Source of the DNA: Candidatus Hydrogenedens sp. | GTDB taxonomy: Bacteria > Hydrogenedentota > Hydrogenedentia > Hydrogenedentales > Hydrogenedentaceae | Direction: 5' to 3' | Assembly (NCBI GenBank): GCA_020216745.1 | Contig: JAIWNQ010000108.1 | Span: 1 to 19,897, forward strand | Length of the DNA stretch: 19,897 nucleotides | Shown: one piece after another, positions 17,085 to 19,897 of the stretch | Numbering within the stretch: position 1 is the first letter of the stretch | Layout: every line of letters starts with the position of its first letter | Notes under the pieces: generated by a model | Told to the model about the DNA's origin: nothing | Database searches by the model: none | What the model saw: the letters and a program-made list of their open reading frames with translations, nothing else | Made by a program: the position numbers and the translations under genes

Positions 17085-19001
17085 ATGCAAACTGAAAATA
17101 AAAAATCATTAGTCACTGCGATTATATTATACATCGTTATACTTTTCTTCTTTGCAATTTTATTTTTACGAACAGCGTGGCTGTGTGACGATGCATATAT
17201 TACCTTTCGGACTGTAGATAATGCTGTCAATGGATATGGATTGCGTTGGAATGTTAATGAACGTGTTCAGGCATATACCCACCCATTATGGATGTTTCTT
17301 CACATCCCCTTCTATGCAATAACTCACGAAATGTTTCTAACAGGTATATTTATTTCGTTCACCGTTTCAATGATGGCAATAATTTTATTTATTTTTGGAG
17401 TTGCAAAAACAATTCCGCAAGCAATTATTTCCGCCAGCATATTAGGCTTTTCACGAGCATTTATCGATTACTCCTCATCAGGCTTGGAAAATCCAATGAG
17501 CCATGTATTACTCATCTTATTTTTCATTCTATTTCTGAAACAGCAATTTACTATTACCAATTTATTCCTCTTGTCTCTCCTAACCTCCCTTTCAGCCTTA
17601 AATCGTCAAGACTGCATTCTATTGTATTTACCCGCTTTAATATTCGCATGGTGGAAAACAGAAAATAAAATAAACGGTTTTATCGTTATTTGTCTGGGAT
17701 TTGTACCTCTTGGATTATGGGAGTTGTTTTCTATTATCTATTATGGTTTCCCATTTCCAAATACTGCCTATGCAAAATTAGGAACAGGTATTGCAAAAAT
17801 TGATTTGATAAAACAAGGGGTTTGGTATTACCTGTGGACATGGAAACGCGACTTCATCACCCTATTAGTTTTAATACTCGCTCTTATAATTCCATTTTAT
17901 AGAAGACAAAAAGAATTATTACCCATGACTTTGGGACTTTTACTTTATTGCATGTATATTCTCTGGATAGGCGGTGATTTCATGGGTGGTCGTTTCTTTT
18001 CTGTTCCATTCCTTTTAGCGACAATCATTGTAGTTCAGTACTCACACCTGGATAAATTAAAATACGGAATTCCTGCTATGTGTATATTCATCATAACAAG
18101 CCTTGTACAACCCAATGCCCCAATTCGCACAGATTCTACATTCGGAAAAGATATATCCAACTTTAAAGATAATCACGGCATCGGTGATGAGCGAATGTTC
18201 TATTTCCAAGTAGCAAGTCTTGCAAAATGGGAACAAGGCAAACCTATGCCATGTAACGCCTTTGCCGACCAGGGTAGACAATATAGAAAAATGAATCAAA
18301 GAATAACAAAACTCCATGGTAGTGTCGGTTATCGCGGATATTTTGCAGGACCCGTTGCACACATTGTAGACCAATATGCACTCTCCGACCCCCTATTAGC
18401 ACGAATCCCAGCAATATACCGTCCCCAATGGCGAATTGGCCATTTCGCAAGATATGTCCCAGAAGGCTATCTCGAATCCGCAGGAAGCGATGTAAATAAA
18501 ATAAAAGATGAACAATTAGCAAAATATTTTGACTATTTGAAAATTATTACCCGCAATCCTATATGCTCATGGGAACGTTGGCTAACCATTGTTAAAATGA
18601 ATTTAGGAATGTACCAATACCTAATAGACAAAGACCGTTACCAATTTCCAAATCTCAAAAAAATGAGCCACGACGAACTTCAAGAAATAGTTACAACAAA
18701 CCAATCCACAAAAATTTCAGTCCCCAAATACGGCATCGAAGTTCAATTCAACGAAATGAAAAATAACAAAGAAATCGCTATAGAATTAGATTCATTCGAC
18801 ACCTTCATTATCCTATTCTTCAACAACAAAAACTATATCGGAAAAATAACTATCCAACCATTACAAAAGACATTAGAACCCTTCAACAAATACAATATTC
18901 ACGTGCCGTTTTGGATTCGAAAAAAAGGATATAACGCTCTAAGAATATTCACCTTTCCAGGAGATTCTGAATCTTTAATGAGGGGTATCTATTTCAACTG
19001 A
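17085..19001 (+). CDS. GT-C fold membrane glycosyltransferase, AftB/ZomB-like (copy 2)
   Basis: This 638-residue tandem paralogue of the preceding gene is about half identical by eye, with every family motif kept: CDDAY (34-38, Asp35-Asp36), VQAYTHPLW, SGLENPMSH, NRQD, GGDFMGGRFF, LSDPLLARIPA and IGHFARYVPEGY. Membrane layout and soluble C-terminal part are the same. Divergence is greatest in the first helix, the external region around residues 350-400, and the terminal beta-rich domain. Retention of the acidic pair in both copies suggests that both are active, possibly with different acceptors or successive sugar additions. ATG 17085 has a distant AGAAGG (17064-17069) about 15 nt upstream. 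The gap to copy 1 contains two TATAAT sequences (17010-17015, 17020-17025) without a convincing -35, so a shared transcript is likely. The rRNA promoter begins 10 nt after its stop codon. Confidence 0.82.
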   Translation: MQTENKKSLVTAIILYIVILFFFAILFLRTAWLCDDAYITFRTVDNAVNGYGLRWNVNERVQAYTHPLWMFLHIPFYAITHEMFLTGIFISFTVSMMAIILFIFGVAKTIPQAIISASILGFSRAFIDYSSSGLENPMSHVLLILFFILFLKQQFTITNLFLLSLLTSLSALNRQDCILLYLPALIFAWWKTENKINGFIVICLGFVPLGLWELFSIIYYGFPFPNTAYAKLGTGIAKIDLIKQGVWYYLWTWKRDFITLLVLILALIIPFYRRQKELLPMTLGLLLYCMYILWIGGDFMGGRFFSVPFLLATIIVVQYSHLDKLKYGIPAMCIFIITSLVQPNAPIRTDSTFGKDISNFKDNHGIGDERMFYFQVASLAKWEQGKPMPCNAFADQGRQYRKMNQRITKLHGSVGYRGYFAGPVAHIVDQYALSDPLLARIPAIYRPQWRIGHFARYVPEGYLESAGSDVNKIKDEQLAKYFDYLKIITRNPICSWERWLTIVKMNLGMYQYLIDKDRYQFPNLKKMSHDELQEIVTTNQSTKISVPKYGIEVQFNEMKNNKEIAIELDSFDTFIILFFNNKNYIGKITIQPLQKTLEPFNKYNIHVPFWIRKKGYNALRIFTFPGDSESLMRGIYFN

Positions 19002-19011
19002 TTAATCCGAT

Positions 19012-19040
19012 TTGACTTTTAAATATATTTATGTTATAAT
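19012..19040 (+). promoter_or_regulatory. rRNA promoter P1
   Basis: TTGACT (19012-19017) and a perfect TATAAT (19035-19040) are separated by exactly 17 nt. The -10 is followed by AATCCCCGC, and the predicted start near 19047 lies in or just after a GC-rich patch, as in discriminators under stringent control. It begins 10 nt after the glycosyltransferase stop codon. Confidence 0.75.
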
Positions 19041-19078
19041 AATCCCCGCTTTTCATAAAGCATAATGTAACAACATGA

Positions 19079-19113
19079 CCCTGAAAAAAATCCAAAGAAA
19101 AAAGATTTCAGGG
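19079..19113 (+). repeat. Inverted repeat between rRNA promoters
   Basis: CCCTGAAA (19079-19086) and TTTCAGGG (19106-19113) form a perfect 8-bp stem around a 19-nt A-rich loop. It lies within the transcript from P1 and just upstream of the P2 -35 (19129). No T-run follows, so it is not an ordinary intrinsic terminator. A protein-binding site or an RNA hairpin in the P1 transcript are both possible. Confidence 0.55.
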
Positions 19114-19128
19114 AGTGTTATCAAAAAG

Positions 19129-19158
19129 TTGAAAAAATCGTTATACATATGCTATAAT
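19129..19158 (+). promoter_or_regulatory. rRNA promoter P2
   Basis: TTGAAA (19129-19134) and a perfect TATAAT (19153-19158) are separated by 18 nt. Transcription would start near 19165, at the first base pairs of the nested hairpin at 19164-19232. Confidence 0.65.
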
Positions 19159-19163
19159 AAAAA

Positions 19164-19232
19164 GTGGCTTTGTCTAAAAAAGTGACTGGGGTATTTTAGA
19201 GTAAAATCCCCATCAATTTGACAAAGCAATCA
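19164..19232 (+). promoter_or_regulatory. Nested hairpin at the 5' end of the P2 rRNA leader
   Basis: The outer stem pairs GCTTTGTC (19167-19174) with GACAAAGC (19220-19227), extended by GTG/CAC across a small bulge. The inner stem pairs GGGG (19188-19191) plus ATTTTA (19193-19198) with TAAAAT (19202-19207) plus CCCC (19208-19211), closing on a GAG loop with one bulged T. The pairing is seen directly; the function is not known. Confidence 0.55.
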
Positions 19233-19267
19233 CAGTTAAATTATAATATGTGAGATGATACGGGGTA

Positions 19268-19314
19268 AGAGACAAAAACTGTCTCTCTACCAGTGTCCAT
19301 ACCGACACGGACAC
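19268..19314 (+). promoter_or_regulatory. Two short leader hairpins
   Basis: AGAGAC (19268-19273) pairs with GTCTCT (19281-19286) across a 7-nt loop. GTGTCC (19293-19298) pairs with GGACAC (19309-19314) across a 10-nt loop. They are probably part of the folded rRNA leader. Confidence 0.4.
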
Positions 19315-19388
19315 GATACGCTCTATGAAAATTGAATACGATGCATGTCGTTGCAAAACGGTCTTGCGAAATAAAATGAATTTGAGTA

Positions 19389-19419
19389 CTCCGGTCAATC
19401 GTCCGAAAGGACAACGGAG
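19389..19419 (+). promoter_or_regulatory. Leader hairpin with GNRA tetraloop
   Basis: CTCCG (19389-19393) pairs with CGGAG (19415-19419), and inside it GTCC (19401-19404) pairs with GGAC (19409-19412) closed by a GAAA tetraloop. This is a typical stable RNA fold. Confidence 0.45.
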
Positions 19420-19432
19420 GCCAAGAAAATAA

Positions 19433-19442
19433 CTCTTCGAAA
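19433..19442 (+). promoter_or_regulatory. boxA-like antitermination element
   Basis: CTCTTCGAAA lies ~50 nt before mature 16S and resembles the boxA core (GCTCTTTGAAA in many bacteria), the NusB/S10 binding site for rRNA antitermination. One core T is a C here, so the call is tentative. Confidence 0.35.
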
Positions 19443-19492
19443 CTTAAGGCTCGGTAGCCGTGAGGCACAAACCGAACCCCTTAAAATAAGTT

Positions 19493-19493
<1 letters not shown>
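19440..19493 (+). promoter_or_regulatory. Leader hairpin abutting the 16S 5' end
   Basis: AAACTTA (19440-19446) pairs with TAAGTTT (19487-19493). Inside, AGG pairs with CCT and CGGT (19452-19455) with ACCG (19471-19474). It ends at the predicted mature 5' end and may guide processing or delay folding of the rRNA. It overlaps the boxA-like element. Confidence 0.4.

Positions 19494-19897
<404 letters not shown>

Larger units (their letters stand above)
19002..19492 (+). promoter_or_regulatory. Ribosomal RNA control region and leader
   Basis: This ~490-nt stretch without protein genes holds two sigma-70 promoters (P1, P2), an inverted repeat between them, and a ~330-nt leader with at least five short hairpins and a boxA-like element before the 16S 5' end. 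Tandem promoters and a structured leader are standard for rRNA operons. I see no tRNA or small ORF with a ribosome binding site. Confidence 0.8.

Noticed and set aside
11640..19001. Restriction-modification gene plus glycosyltransferase pair as a genomic island
   Set aside because: No integrase, tRNA target, direct repeats or transposase are visible, and base composition looks similar to the flanking genes by eye.
19213..19468. Leftward open frames of 61 and 75 codons in the rRNA leader
   Set aside because: They overlap each other and the structured leader and have no recognisable protein features.

Overview
The window comes from an AT-rich bacterial chromosome. It ends in the first ~405 nt of a 16S rRNA gene. 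The 16S segment carries the site ACACCTACGGGTGGCAGC (19836-19853), the Verrucomicrobia-type variant of the universal EUB338 probe site, in place of the common ACTCCTACGGGAGGCAGC. Together with low GC and a large secreted protein full of EF-hand-like loops, this suggests a PVC-like or candidate-phylum lineage. Hydrogenedentota is my best guess, but it is an inference and the partial 16S must be placed to settle it.

Layout. (1) 1-3349, minus strand: the 5' part (1,116 codons, running off the left edge) of a secreted SGNH/GDSL hydrolase followed by an Ig-like domain and two tandem ~390-residue repeat units with calcium-loop-like motifs. (2) 3350-3632: a divergent intergenic region with a good promoter on each side. 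(3) 3633-9030, plus strand: a tight five-gene run, ftsK - rodZ-like - pgsA - alr - yacP-like. It covers chromosome segregation, cell-shape/membrane regulation, phosphatidylglycerol synthesis, D-alanine supply for peptidoglycan, and a NYN-domain RNase-like protein. The ftsK/rodZ/pgsA order resembles the Bacillus spoIIIE-ymfM-pgsA neighbourhood. (4) 9058-11457, minus strand: a threonine aldolase gene followed, 3 nt later, by a major-facilitator transporter. (5) 11640-14771, minus strand: one large polypeptide with an N-terminal PD-(D/E)xK nuclease, an N6-adenine methyltransferase and a C-terminal target-recognition region. It is a self-contained type IIG/ISP-like restriction-modification enzyme without a helicase. 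(6) 15061-19001, plus strand: two tandem paralogous polytopic GT-C glycosyltransferases with AftB/ZomB-like motifs. (7) 19002-19492: rRNA control region with two consensus-like promoters, several hairpins and a boxA-like element. (8) 19493-end: 16S rRNA.

Most of the window concerns the cell envelope (hydrolase, FtsK, RodZ, PgsA, Alr, two GT-C enzymes), next to one defence gene and the start of an rRNA operon. I found no CRISPR array, tRNA, insertion sequence or clear mobile element. The least expected items are the duplicated EF-hand-like architecture of the SGNH protein, the helicase-less ISP-like enzyme, the tandem AftB/ZomB-like pair, and the structured rRNA leader with nested hairpins at its predicted 5' end.
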